Assembly: GCF_000005505.3 (NCBI RefSeq)
Contig: NC_016134.3
Span: 28,905,584 to 28,969,583 of the forward strand
Length of the DNA stretch: 64,000 bases
Reading direction: 5' to 3'
Origin: Brachypodium distachyon
Taxonomy: Eukaryota; Streptophyta; Magnoliopsida; Poales; Poaceae
Position 1 is the stretch's first letter. The number at the start of each line of letters is the position of its first letter. The notes beneath the pieces are model-generated. The model was given only the letters and a program-made list of their open reading frames with translations, was not told the DNA's origin and did not search any database. The translations under genes were made by a program, and so were the position numbers. Below, piece by piece: positions 39,209 through 51,112 of the stretch.

Positions 39209-39841
39209 TAGTAAAGAAAAGAATATTAATATGACTGTACATATTTTGTATCAATATATCCATATTTGAATATCACCAATATGCTTGAGAACTGGCTTAA
39301 TGAGTTTGACAAAGAAAAAACTGAAGTTCACGTTCAGGTGAGAGTTGCGGCGTTATGTTAGATGATTTAGAATGCTAAAAATGATACGGAGTACATGTTA
39401 TTTACAGTGCTACCCACTAGATTCGTCTTTGGTCGTTCCTACTCTCGGTGGTTCATTGTGAACTTCCGGTTTTTGGATGCAACTGGTTGGAGATGGTATC
39501 TCGATATATCTTTCAATTGGACAGAAATTACTTCATGCATAGGCTCGTTATGGTAGATCGGTTCCATCAACCGATTTGTGTATCCACACTGTGATTTATA
39601 CTACACTTTGTATCTCTGCAATAAAAGTGGTCGTGTGCATCGATCGATGCAGAGGCCGGAGCCCTCCTTTGAAATAAAACTCAGATTGCAATTGCATGGG
39701 GGTAATCGATGCTACAAAGAACGGCGGTATTTCTTTGGGTCTTGCTCTTTGAAAATTATTCTTTTATTAGTCGCGGCTTTGTCAGTTCTTTTTGCATTGT
39801 TTGAGAGAGACTAATAGGACAGTGCAAGTTTTAACTTGTAA

Positions 39842-40672
39842 GAGCATCTCTAACAGATCCCGCAAAAGGCACCGATCTGCAAAAAAACCGCTAGTTTACG
39901 GTTTCGGAAAAGAAACGATTCAAATAGATACTTATATTTACAAAATCCGTAGAAAAACAAATCGGATTTCATCCCGCCGAAGGCCCCCTACGCCCAATAT
40001 GTCAAGTTTTGCAGGCGTACCAAACACCCACACCCCATCGCCTAAAAAACGGTTGGCGAGCTGAAATTTCATCCCGTGCCTTTTCTTTCTCTGCCGGCCA
40101 CCGCCGCCTCCTTCTTCTTCCCCGCCTCCGGCCACAGCGTGCCCGCATCTGGCCGCCGCCCCGTCCATCCGCACCTCAGGCCGCCGCTGCCGCCTCGTTT
40201 CCCCCGGCCCTGCTCCTACCTCCTCCCTGCCCCGTGCCCTCCTCTGCACCACCCGTGCCTACCAGCCTTCCGGCGGCCTCCCTCTGGCACCGTTGTAGCC
40301 CTCACGCGAGGGAGAGGAGCAGCAGCAACACGCGGTATCTGCTAGAGATTTGTTGCTAATTTCTTCTGGCTAGGAGCAGCAGCAGCAGCAGCATGCCAAT
40401 TTGGTTGATTCAGTGGGCGAATCAAGAGTTGAGATCGTGGATTTGTTGCTAATTTCATGAGGAACGCAATCGCGCAGCTAATGGATCGCAACTAATTTTG
40501 GATTGGATTTGTTGCTTGATTTTGGTTTGACTTGAATTTACGGACCGAGTTTTACAATTTTGTGCCCACCTGGGCGGAACAGATCCGGCAAAAAGGCCCG
40601 AAAAACAGGGATTCAGCTTATAGAATGTGTGTTTTTTCGAATTAGATTTTGCGGGATCTGTTAGAGATGCTC
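39842..40672. mobile_element. Non-autonomous PIF/Harbinger element, 831 bp
   Basis: Terminal inverted repeats GAGCATCTCTAACAGATCCC and GGGATCTGTTAGAGATGCTC are perfect over at least 20 bases, with TAA duplications at 39839-39841 and 40673-40675. The interior contains a GC-rich block (40080-40330) and no transposase. The homologous site in unit B (near 41805) is empty. Confidence 0.92.
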
Positions 40673-41129
40673 TAAGGTCAATGGCCCTTTAGTGTGTGTG
40701 TGGGATTCGCATCCTACCGACTTCATTGTGGATGTAATCACGGATGATATAACTTTTTCCACTAATTAAAGGTCAGCGGTGATGGCATTTCCTAAAAAAG
40801 ATATGCCGTCTCTAGCCGCCTTTCTCTCCTTCGCGAGAGAGTACGTAGATCCATCGTGCTTCTCAAATCATAGGCTCTCCATGCATCCTAATTTCTCTTT
40901 TCGTACTAGAACGATTAATGCACAATATATGTTTGCTATTATGTTCCAAGCATTCATATGACAAACGGTTCTAGGTTGTCAAACACCAAGCTCAACGCTA
41001 CACATTTCTAGCCTGACAAGGTAAAAGCCTATATAGGAGGGTATAGGAGGCATGGCTGACATGCCTCCACCTTCACTCCATTCATAAAAGCCAACTCTCT
41101 CTGTTGTTTTCCTGCCCATTTCTCCGGCC

Positions 41130-41300
41130 TCAACTGATCTATGACGGCACGTAGCAAGTCGATAGCGGTGGCGATGCCCCTTTCATTGGCGGGAGCAACG
41201 GGGACTACTACGCTCTGCTCGACGGACGTAGCGAGTATGGCATGTTCTACTAGTACCATGGGCACCGACTCGACCATCGACGGCGCCAGTGCCTGAGTAG
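41130..41300 (+). pseudogene. NAC-like gene remnant, C-terminal part only
   Basis: GGTGGCGATGCCC and ATTGGCGGGAGCAACGGGGA correspond to NAC copy 1 near 36050-36095. ACCATGGGCACCGACTCGAC through GGCGCCAGTGCCTGAG corresponds to its 3' end (36365-36415). The NAC domain is absent and most of the C-terminal region is deleted. The 3' flank (CTCTTTGTTTGTTTGTTGAT, AATGAAGAAGAAGATT) matches the 3' region of the intact gene. Confidence 0.75.
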
Positions 41301-41915
41301 GAAGACGGAATTGATGAAGTCGACGTCGGTCCAAGTATCTCTTTGTTTGTTCCTGTAGCAAAATCTCTTTGTTTGTTTGTTGATTGGTCTGCATTGAACT
41401 CTTTCAGACCGATTTGTTGTTGTCCTTAATTAATTAATTATTGGTTAATTGTTTTGAGCTAGGAATCTTTGTCTCTATGTTCCAATGAAGAAGAAGATTC
41501 GGTTACTCGTACGACGTTGTTTGCTTCAATCCAGTGAAAATTTATATTTTGTGCCCATTTGGCCTGTGCGCATGACACCGAGGACTGATACAGTGGAAAA
41601 GAAGTTCAATATGAGTGTACATATTTTGTGTCAATATATCCATATTTGATATCACAAATATGTTTGAGAATTGGCTTAATCAATGCTACGAAGAACAATG
41701 GTATTTCTTTGGATCCTGCTCTTTGAAGATTGTTCTTTCATTAGTCACGGCTTTGCTGGTGTGTGCTTTCTGCATATCCGAGAGAGTCTAATAAGGCAGC
41801 GCAAGTTTTAGCAGGCTGATGGCCCTTTATCGGCCCTTTCGTGTGTTTGTGAGGGAATCGAACTTCCTTGTGGATGTTTTACGGATGATGTAACTTTTTT
41901 CTAATTAATAAAGTT

Positions 41916-43224
41916 GAGTAAATTTTTCAAAACCACTACTCTTGGGGCTAGTGTTTTCATGGAGCTACCATTTCAGGAGTTTGTTTCAGTTTACCACTGC
42001 TTTAGGGGTAATTATTTTGAAATTTCCCAAACATGTTATGTCGATTAATCTCAGAGACAGATACCATCACGAAGGATGCATGATCATAGAGCAGGGCCGA
42101 CATAAGGAGGTGAGAGCGATCGAGATCGGGATGTGCGAGTATCAAAAGAGACAAGGGTTTATACAGGTTTGGTTTATCCCTTCTCGTGGAGATAAGCCTA
42201 CGTCCTGTTGGCAATTTATTATTTTTGTATGATTTTATAAGTTGTGTTCTGCCCATCGAGGGTCCCTGGCTTGACTTTATATAGTCTAACAACTAGGGTT
42301 TTGGGGCGAAGCCGGGTTCGTACCCAACTAGGACTCCACCTTTCTATACTATTAAGGATTATTTTTACAAGATATGTGTATGGCATCCTTCCTATACAAA
42401 ATTGATACATATTAAAACCTATACTAGGCTTCCTTCTCTGGTACGGCATGTTCCTTCTTTGGCACGGCGTCTTCCTTATTCACGTAGCGGATCCTCCTAG
42501 TCTTGTGCTTCTCCAGTCGGCTGCCTCGTGCAGTCGGCATTCGACCACCCGGCTGGGATATTATCGTCATGTTCGATTAAGCAATTTGGTAGGAAAACTG
42601 ACAATATGGGCCCACATGTAAGGTCTTCACCATTTTCAAAAAAACCCCTGACCTTTTTTTTCCCTTGACCTGTCATCTTCTTCCATCACCATTAAGCAAA
42701 AGCATCCTGCAGACCCGGTGGCGGGGCGGGGCGGGCCGGGCCGGCGGACGACGCGCCAGTGCAGGCAAGCAGGCAGCGCGTAGGTGCGGGTGTGGGCAGA
42801 GGAGGAGAGCTGGAACTAATCGAGCCAGCCGGCGGCTGCGAATCACAGGAGGCGGCGGGGTGAGGCGGCAGTAGGCTGCAAACGGCGATTAGGGGCAGCG
42901 GCGAAGCCCCTCTGGGACGCAGCTCCCCATGTGGTGGCCGATGTCCAGAGACTGAGCCGGAGTGAGAGCGGCGGTGGCCGGCCAGCCGGCCATCCAGGGG
43001 AGAAGAAGATGAAGCTGAAGGGGTTGAGGGAAACAAAGACTGTGTGACGTGGACCTTACATGTGGCCCCAATTGTCAGTTTTTATTGTCGAATGGACTAA
43101 TTGGTCAGATTTGGGCAAACTGAAAATAATTACCCTTAGAGTAGTAGTCAACTGATACCAACCCCTGAAGTGGTAACTTTATGACATCCTAGCCTCTGAA
43201 GTAGTGATTTTGTGAAATTTACTG
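41916..43224. mobile_element. Mutator-like element, 1.3 kb, with GC-rich interior
   Basis: Terminal inverted repeats of about 110 bp: left (GAGTAAATTTTTCAAAACCA, GGGGTAATTATTTT) and right (inverted CAGTAAATTTCACAAAATCA, GGGTAATTATTTT). Flanks AATAAAGTT and AATAAAACT match at seven of nine bases. No transposase is present. The interior includes a strongly GC-rich part at 42690-43030, a layout seen in Pack-MULEs that carry gene fragments; the source gene is not recognised. Confidence 0.65.
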
Positions 43225-43749
43225 AATAAAACTAGCCGTTATGGCATTCCCTAAAGAAATATGTCATCTCTAGCCGCCTTTCTCTCCCTTCACGAGAGAT
43301 TCACGAGAGAGTATGTAAATCCATCGGACTTGAATTCTCATTTCTCCTTTCGTACTACAAGGATTAATGCGCGCAATATATGTTTGCTATTACTCCCAAG
43401 CATGATATGACAAACGGATCCAGCTACCTAACGCTAGGTTGTCAAAACAGCAAGCTCAACGCTACGCATTTGTAGCCTGACACGGTAAAGGCCTATATAG
43501 GAGGTGTGGCTGACATGCCTCCACCTTCGCTCCATTGATAAAGCCCAACTCTCTCGGTTGTTTTTCTTCCCATTTCTCCAGCCTCAACTCATCTCACGCA
43601 CATGCACCGGCGAACAATGTCCTCGAGCCTCGTATCCAATCGGTTTTAAGATCCTTTTGCTAGGCTTATCGAAAATATTAGTCTAGTGGTTGGAAATACC
43701 AGAATGGAATTTCGTCCCGGCCTCCATGTAGGAGCAAGAGTCATCAAGA

Positions 43750-43880
43750 ATTTCACGATGGCATCCTCGACGATGCCGGCGAGGACTTCAATTCTACCAC
43801 GTTTGGCTGAAGGATATCTTTCGTTTGTTTGTTGATTGGTCTGCACCGAACTATTCAGATCGATTTGTGTTGTCCTTAAC
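43750..43880 (+). pseudogene. NAC-like 3' remnant (stop region and untranslated region)
   Basis: GATGCCGGCGAGGACTTC, TCTACCACG, TTTGTTTGTTGATTGGTCTG and ACTATTCAGATCGATTTG match the sequence just past the stop of NAC copy 1 (36415-36545). No NAC coding sequence remains here. Confidence 0.65.
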
Positions 43881-46190
43881 TAGCTAAAACATGCGCCGCC
43901 CTATTAGATTCTCTTGGACAATGCATAAAACAAACATCGGCAAAACCATGACTAATAAAAGAGCAATCTTCAAAAATGGCCGCCGCCGGTCCAAGGGAAT
44001 TATTTGGAAACTCCATAGCATCGATAACCGCCATACAATCAGAATTGATGATGATTTGGATCTCCTATACATGGAATCAGATGTAAAGTATCTCCACGTT
44101 ATCTCCTTTCAAGTGAACCGGTGCTTTGCTCTAGGAAAAAACGAATCGGTGCATCAAAGAGAAAGTTCAGCAACCTTTTACAAGTCCGGCACTTCTAGAT
44201 CTACCTCGAGAATATAGAAATAGTTCATGCTAAAGTTTTCCGATGATAATTGTACGTAGCATTATTCTTAAAGGTTTGAGTTCAGTTTACTGCAAATCAA
44301 AATGTAAGAACAGAAAGCTCGCCAAAAAAAAATTGGCCTTGTAATGGTTGCAATCCAAACAACATCCATTTACCAAATATTTGGTCATGCCAAAAGTTGC
44401 CAAAAATTTGTACCCCGTTCATGTTGTTTGAATGGAGTGCGTCCGTCATGTTGACGGGCAGGTGGGTGGAAAAAAACATGGCAATGAGACATCTCCTAGA
44501 GAGCTCCTGCTCGTCATTCGAGGTTGTCCTACTCATTGTCATCATATCATCAGTCGCATCCACCTCGTCTTACCCCTTGATGTACACCTCATGCACGCGC
44601 CTGATTATGGATGGTGGCGGTGGGGCTTGCCAGAGCCAGATGCGGACGACCCGAGGAGCCCATTGAAACAGAGGAAATTGCACAAACCACCCATCATTGT
44701 GAGGTTTGTTGCGCAAAACACTCACTGTTCGTATTTTTTGCACAAAACACCTACTATTCCTCTATTTCATACTTGTAGCGCGGTGAAGGAGGCCCTAGAG
44801 TGCTAGCCACCAATTTGAGCCATAAGATAGACAAGCAAACATTGTTCCTGCCTTGTGAAGAAACTCAATTGATGCCTAGCAAAGATGCAGCTCAAGATAA
44901 GTTTGAGTACATCTCATGACATTAGTTTTGGCATGGCACTAAACACTTTTATTTTATATAGATCCAAAAAATCAACAAAATATATGCATTGGCTGATTTG
45001 CTACTTGACCAGCCTAGCTAAAAGACTGTATTTCTTATGTTTCTTTCCTCCCTCTTCCTCCTGCTCTACCTTTGGGTCCTTTTGTAATCTGTAGTTCTTT
45101 ATGTACTATAAAAGTGTAGAACTCAATTAGTTTGTATTACTTCTTAGTTCTGAAATGGAGTCAGAAAAATCATTCATGATGTAAACCATTACCAGTTTGG
45201 TATATTTAAACAGATGTTAGTTCTTATTACTACTGCCTAGTTCCTACTGGAGACACACAGAAAATTATTCATGTAAATGTTGCCCAACAAAACATTAACC
45301 AATAGTATCTGGTTTTCGGGGGAGGGGGTATACATGAGGTTAATTATGAATAAACTGAATAAAACAAGGTTGTGCTTCCTCTTATCTTTTAGATGAGTTG
45401 ATTTTGCAGAAAACCGGCTTATCCTTGGAGACAATCTGAAATACAAGTTCAAAGTGGCATGTCATATTCAATAATACATGAATTACATGATGTTTGATTG
45501 TGCACATGAAAAACATAGGATTCTTACAACGGGGTTGGATTGGATGGAATTTTTCCTACAAAACCTAGTAGAAATAAGGAAAATTTTCTATGGTTTGTAA
45601 ATCCTTCGAATCAAACGAACCATGTAGGAAAAATTCCTGAGGATTCAAAATCCTCCAAAAATCCTTTGGAATTTCTTTGAATCAAAGGGGGCCTAAATAG
45701 CTTCCGTTGACTGAATAAAAGCTACATCATGTACTAATATCTGAAAAAATGCAAAATCTTTGCTAAGATAAAAAAATAATCCATCAAACTCCCACACCGT
45801 ATGAAACTGAAGTACGGAGAATATTTACCTGCCAGTCTTCACTGCACGCAGCTAGGGCCTACATGCAGCATGCCGTGTCGCAAGATCAACAATGACAAAA
45901 CCAGGTTCATCTCTTCCCTTCTCTGACTTTGGTCTGCACTCTAGCAGATAAAGGCTTCGCCCCAACATAATACAGTCCAGGACTACAGCATCGTGCAATC
46001 TAGCAGATAAAGGCGACGTGCACCACAGTCCACATGGACCCCGCTTCCCTGACGGCTTTCCCGCTGACCCAATGCTCCCCAGACTCCCACCCAATGGACT
46101 ACAGTGAGTCCAGTGCATGTGATCTGCGTGCATAATTTTGTTGACCAGAGTGCATGGGTATTTTATTTTATTTCTTAAAAAAAGTGAATA
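43881..46190. other. Intergenic DNA, no gene recognised
   Basis: No frame here has a recognisable domain. A fragment at about 45530-45700 has one end AATCAAAGGGGGCCTA like that of the hAT-like element at 49595. The rest is unassigned, AT-rich sequence. Confidence 0.5.
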
Positions 46191-46378
46191 GCATGGTGTG
46201 GGGTGTCAGGTCATGTGTGCTATATATACACGTGTGTGGGGTGCACTGCTTGACAATGCAAAATTTTGTTGAAATCTAATGGGAAGAGAAAACACATATT
46301 CTAGAAAAAAAATTGATATAAATATAAAGAGGAAAACGAAATCGAATAGAGAGGGAAAACGAAAACACATCTCCTTGC

Positions 46379-46790
46379 CCATGGGTTCGCTGTCCGCAGA
46401 TGTGGTCAAGGAGCAGCCAACCGAAGCACGCGTTGCTGCTGCTGCTGTGTTGCAGGATGCGGGCGCAGCAGGGAGTGGGCTGCTGCGTGCTGTGGCCTGT
46501 GGAGAAGCAGGGTGTGGCGGGTGCTCAGAGTCAGTGGCAGGCTGCTGCTGGGCCTAGCCCGGCGACGCCCTCGCATGTGCGTCCTCGGCAAGAGGCTGAG
46601 GTCGTCCACGAGGGTCTCGTGCCCTCTGTTGCTCCGGTTTGTGTGTCAGACGGACACGAGAACGGGAAGGATGGCGGAGGTGATAGCGTTCGGCGGGATT
46701 CAGGATGCCGCGGTGTCCGGGGTGAGGTCCAGTGCGAGGCTTCGTGCCCAGCCGGACGGCGATGATACCCAGTTGGATCGAGCCACCCGC
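46379..46790. other. GC-rich island without a recognised gene
   Basis: A frame beginning MGSLSADVVKEQ at 46381 and overlapping frames are open but low in complexity (Ala/Gly/Cys-rich), and none has a known domain. It may be a captured exon or spurious. Confidence 0.3.
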
Positions 46791-47043
46791 TGAGCTCGTT
46801 GTCGTGATGAGCTCGTCAACTCAGGCACGAATTTAATTTCCAAATTTTCATTTGTGTCTTTGCCTGATTCTGAAATTGTTGATAGAGCGAGTCGTACTGG
46901 GGTTTCGTTAGGTTCTACTATTTCTTATACTAAACGGTAGCCTGCGCGAAATGCGCGGGCTAGACCTGATGATCATTGTTGTATTATTTTTTTGTATGTG
47001 TGCTGATGATCATTGTCTTTTGAATCCTTGACATACCGGTATA

Positions 47044-47263
47044 CTCTCTCTGTTTAGGTTTATAAGGCCCGCACGAGATATCATGCGGAACTTTGGCAAA
47101 ACATTACTTTGGTAATATGACGTTATTGGGACACAAAAGTTGTATTCGTATTGAAACTCGATCGATAGTATAATGTGTGTATACATACATGTTTTTTGCA
47201 TGACTGTTTGTCAAAGTTCGGCACAAAATTCAATGCGGGCCTTATAAATCCTGATGGAAAAAG
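47044..47263. mobile_element. Stowaway-like MITE, 220 bp
   Basis: GTTTAGGTTTATAAGGCCCGCA at the left and TGCGGGCCTTATAAATCCTGA at the right are inverted, and TTTGGCAAAAC / GTTTGTCAAAGTTCGGCA lie further in. TA flanks both sides. Confidence 0.85.
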
Positions 47264-48682
47264 TATAATTCAATGATATTGGATTATATCTTGTACTTAT
47301 TTATTCGTCACATTTGTAATTTTAAAATCGAAGACATGAAATTTGTATTTCTAAGAGCAACTCCAAGCCCCAAATTCCTATATGAAGATTCCTTATAAAA
47401 AATTCTTCCACTAAATTTGTGTTTTCTCCGACAGACTCCATATCGCACTCACCATATTTCACTCTTCTAGTATTTTATTCAACCGCTTTTCTAAACTTTT
47501 ATGTTTCAACCGACTTATTCATATTATTTAAATCGAATCATTTTATTTTATCGCACTTAAATAAACTATACACAGTATCATAATGATTATGATTTAATTA
47601 ACAGAGTTTTTTTAATCAGCGGTGTGTTTTTTACAAACTATTCTACGCAAGCATATTATCCACGTGAATCAGCAACAAAAACACATATGTCAAACAACAT
47701 CTATGTCCCTACTACTGCTTGAATTGCTCTACCCTTGATCTCTACATGAAGAATATCACATGCAGCAATGGTTGTTCCCCTTTTCTCCTTCTCTCTCTAC
47801 CCTTTTTCTCATTTTCTCTCTCTGTTCCTTTCCCCGTTCAGGCTGAGGCTCACCTGATGCCAAAATCAACCTCTGCTGCCACCGGCGAGGCCACCGACCG
47901 CCTCTCCCCATCCCCAACTCCGCCGCGGTCTCTCCCATCCCCAACACTGCCGCCACCGACTGCTCAACCAACGCTGTTTCATCATTCGTTGCCGCTGTGC
48001 CGGCCTCGATGCCACTCGGCCACTGCCTTCCCATCTCATGTCCAGCGGCTCGACGGCGCCTCGCCCAGATCTGGCAGCACCCCAATGCTTCATGTTGCTA
48101 GTTTGGCGAGCCACCACCAGCCGTATCGGATATCTGCCTCCTCATATCGTCGTTGCCGGTGTCTGTTGACGCCCTGCCGGTCTCTTCTTTCTCCAACGGT
48201 GGGTCTTCTTGTATTCTTTGTGATGTTGTCTTACCTTTCCCTGTCTTCTTCTTCGTCCAAGTCTTCAGATTTCATGGCCAGTGGCAATACCTAACTTCCG
48301 TCGAGCACATTATCTTCAAGCTGGAATTGAGCAGTGCAAGGCTTTGCATGCTGTTAATTCATTTTATTTTATTTTATTTCATTTATCGATCTTGTGTTGA
48401 ACATAGCCGCAAGATTTTGTTTCGTATATGTCATTTGAGTACTCGGTTTCTTTTTACGACCCAACGTCATATGTTTTTTTTTACCAAAAGCCAAAAGCTA
48501 ACATGTTTGTTTGGAAAGGGATTATGTTTTTTAGCAGCAACAACATCACTTCACTTGTTTTTTTTCCAACATAGCACGTAACATGTTTAGAACGTACTAA
48601 GGTGGCCTAACATATGTAACATTTCTTTAGGACCCTCAATCTCACATCCAACGACTAAAAATTATTGGGGTGATGTGGATCA
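47264..48682. other. Non-coding stretch with a CT-rich and GC-rich block
   Basis: A frame at 47719-48294 is open for 191 codons but consists of Ser/Pro/Leu-rich sequence with no domain. AAGAGCAACTCCAA near 47354 resembles a Harbinger end next to TAA, but no partner end was found. Confidence 0.4.
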
Positions 48683-48696
48683 ACGTGGAGGCTCCC

Positions 48697-49395
48697 TTTT
48701 TTTTTTCCGAAAAGGAGGACATCCCCCGGCCACTGCATCGACCGATGCACACAGCCATAAATTATTAAAAGTATTCAAAGTACATGTCTCAGAGTTACAC
48801 AAGATAATGAAAAAAGAATGAAAGGAAAACATCAATATCCTTCCAGCCTAAAACCTGCGCGCCATCCAAACCGGCTGAATAACTCCCATGCTACCGTCTC
48901 CAAACGGTTGCACCCAGATTCTATACACCCCTGTGCCTCCGTCCGAAGTAGTAGGGAGCACGTACGGAGCCAATGGGACGCCCGAAGAACAACCTGCAAG
49001 AAATTAGCCACTTTCTTGTTATGAAAAACCAAATCATTTATGCAATTCCATATAGACCAACATATCGCACAAGTCTTTACAAGGATGAGCGAAGCAAAAA
49101 AAAATTCAACACCCCGAAGCCACCGACCAAACATATTAGTAACACATGATGGATGAGGTAAATTAAATGTCACAAAGATGGTTCGCCAGATGAAACACGC
49201 CATCGGATACTGAAAAAATAGATGTTGAATGGTTTCATCTTGATCACAAAAAACACATTTCTTGCTACCACCCCAATTTATTTTGGCCAAATTATCCTTA
49301 GTAAGCACCGCCCCACGACATAAATACCAAGCAATTTTTTTAATTTTAAGAGGAACCTTAAGCTTCCAAATAACTTTATGTCGGAATTGGCAATC
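48697..49395 (-). mobile_element. 5'-truncated LINE with 14-bp target duplication
   Basis: ACGTGGAGGCTCCC occurs at 48683-48696 and again at 49396-49409. Next to the first copy is a run of about ten T, the minus-strand A tail. The minus-strand frame encodes only the C-terminal zinc-binding (zf-RVT) part of a LINE ORF2: WKLKVPLKIKKIAWYL, CVFCDQDETIQHLFF, ICWSIWNCINDLVF. All hallmarks of target-primed reverse transcription with early arrest are present. The frame is nearly intact over 158 codons. Confidence 0.92.
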
Positions 49396-49594
49396 ACGTG
49401 GAGGCTCCCCGACGTGACGTATATATGTATTGTTCTAATATTTACATGATAGCTTGTTAGAAAGACTATTAATCAACACAGTATATCTAGAAAAGCAAAA
49501 TTAACCAATCTCAGATACAGTGGCAATGGGTACTTGCGAACCCGATTAGGTGCCGGTTTAATAAGCAAAAAAATACCACGTGTCTGTAAATGGT

Positions 49595-49897
49595 AAGGGC
49601 TCATTTGATTCAAAGGAAATTCTTAGAATTTTTAGAGGGTATGAAACCTTTGAAAAAAAAAATCCTTTGTTGGTCGTTTGATATATGGGAATATATAGGA
49701 AATTTTCCTATGGAGGAAAATTTTCATCCAGTCAAACCTCTTTTTACAAATCCTCTATTTTTCTGGTTGTGTGTCAAACACAATCGATGCTAATTCCTGT
49801 CATCTTTATTTCATGTAGGGTTCACGAGTACTTGTCATTCTAACCCGTGTTTTTCCTATTCTTGTGTTTTAGAAATCCTTCGAATCAAAGTGGCCCT
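49595..49897. mobile_element. Non-autonomous hAT-like element, about 300 bp
   Basis: AGGGCTCATTTGATTCAAAGGA at the left and TCCTTCGAATCAAAGTGGCCCT at the right are inverted. Candidate eight-base flanks TAAATGGT and TAAATATT match at six of eight positions. Confidence 0.5.
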
Positions 49898-50779
49898 AAA
49901 TATTTAGACCCATCACGTCTGGAGGGTCTGGGTCTGGTAATGGAAAACATGTACGGTTGAGCGGGGCGGGAAAATAGACCCGCACGGTCTTGCATACCCC
50001 AGCAGGTCATGAGTCTGGTAAGAAATTATACCGGGCCGCGGGTCTAGGTCAGAGTCGCCATTGCATCGGGTGGCCCGAGGGTGCACGGTTGTGAGTTTGC
50101 TTGAGCTCGAACCGCACCCAATGTGGTTATGTGCAGTCGAGAATCTCATGACCCCTAGAAGTACGAAAATATATTGAACCAAATTTGTTTTGAACATGAT
50201 ACGATGTTTTATTTGTATGCAATTTTATATTAAAATCTAGAATCAAACGTTAGACCACCTATCGACCTTGGTCTTTAAGTGAGACGATTAATCACACCTG
50301 ATATACATTTGTTAACAAAATCTAGAGGATTGGTTGTTTGCACTCACAGCTCTGGTTTATGCCAAGTTATAATAGTAGAAGGATTTTTGTGATGATAAAT
50401 TATAATGCAAGATTAAAGTTTTACTTGATTATTCTATCGATACTGGGATGAAAGTTGATCATTTGAGCTAGCTGTTTTTTTTCTACGGACTTTGTAGCAA
50501 TATTTGATAATGACGTGTTTGGTCGCGTCATTCACTCATAATGATATTAAGTTAGTATATAAGGTTAAAATTTAAGGTCACGTGCACTACAATATTCTTA
50601 GCATTAATATATACCGTTAATAACTCATCTTTGTGAAATTATAGATTATGGTGAATGGAAATTTGAGATCATGTGTAACCTGTATTTATCTTACTAACAA
50701 TATGTTGGTACACAAAGTTGCAGTTTTTAGGATTACGGTTAATAACTCTTAGTTGAAAAAAAAATGTAGATCACTCTGA

Positions 50780-50905
50780 ATGCATTGAGACACCTGGAGT
50801 GTGGCCGCATGAACCACCTCCTAGTATTGCACTTCTTCTGCTTAATGATGTAACAATTATCTCCAATGAATAAAGAGGTGTTTTACTAGTAAAAAAAAAG
50901 AAAAG
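50780..50905 (+). other. Possible LINE 3' tail
   Basis: TCTCCAATGAATAAAGAGGTGTTTTACTAG followed by a run of A resembles 3' ends of plant LINEs, but no coding sequence precedes it. The stretch 49910-50780 holds no recognised gene. Confidence 0.3.
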
Positions 50906-51112
50906 TGCTTACTGCTCCTTAATATTCTCATGGTTCACAAAAAAAAGTAGTAGAGTATCTTCCGAGACGATGGCGGCCTCGCTCTGGCGACCGCAACCCT
51001 AAACCACCCACACCTTCCCGTCCGGCGATCTCTCTGATCGGTGGCCTTTTGCTGTGACTCCTCCAATCATTCTCTCCGACGTCCTTGGCGCTTTCGATTG
51101 ATCCCCATCTCA

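Larger units (their letters stand above)
39220..41570 (+). repeat. NAC-flank duplication unit A
   Basis: Starting at ATGACTGTACATATTTTGT, this unit runs through AATCGATGCTACAAAGAACG, GGCCCTTTAGTGTG, TCTCTAGCCGCCTTTCTCTC and CCTCCACCTTCACTCCATTC to the NAC 3' remnant and untranslated region. The same ordered sequence recurs in unit B (41610-43880). Unit A is interrupted by a Harbinger MITE at 39842-40672 that unit B lacks. Confidence 0.75.
41610..43880 (+). repeat. NAC-flank duplication unit B
   Basis: This second copy of unit A runs TGAGTGTACATATTTTGTGT, AATCAATGCTACGAAGAACA, GGCCCTTTCGTGTG, then, after a 1.3-kb insertion, TCTCTAGCCGCCTTTCTCTC, CCTCCACCTTCGCTCCATTG and a second NAC 3' remnant. 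Confidence 0.72.

Noticed and set aside
46935..46965. Hairpin GCCTGCGC / GCGCGGGC next to CTAG, like a Helitron 3' end
   Set aside because: CTAG overlaps the stem instead of following it by about ten bases, the next base is not T, and no Helitron 5' end was found.
47719..48294. A 191-codon frame, Ser/Pro-rich
   Set aside because: No recognisable domain, low complexity, and a competing open frame on the opposite strand.
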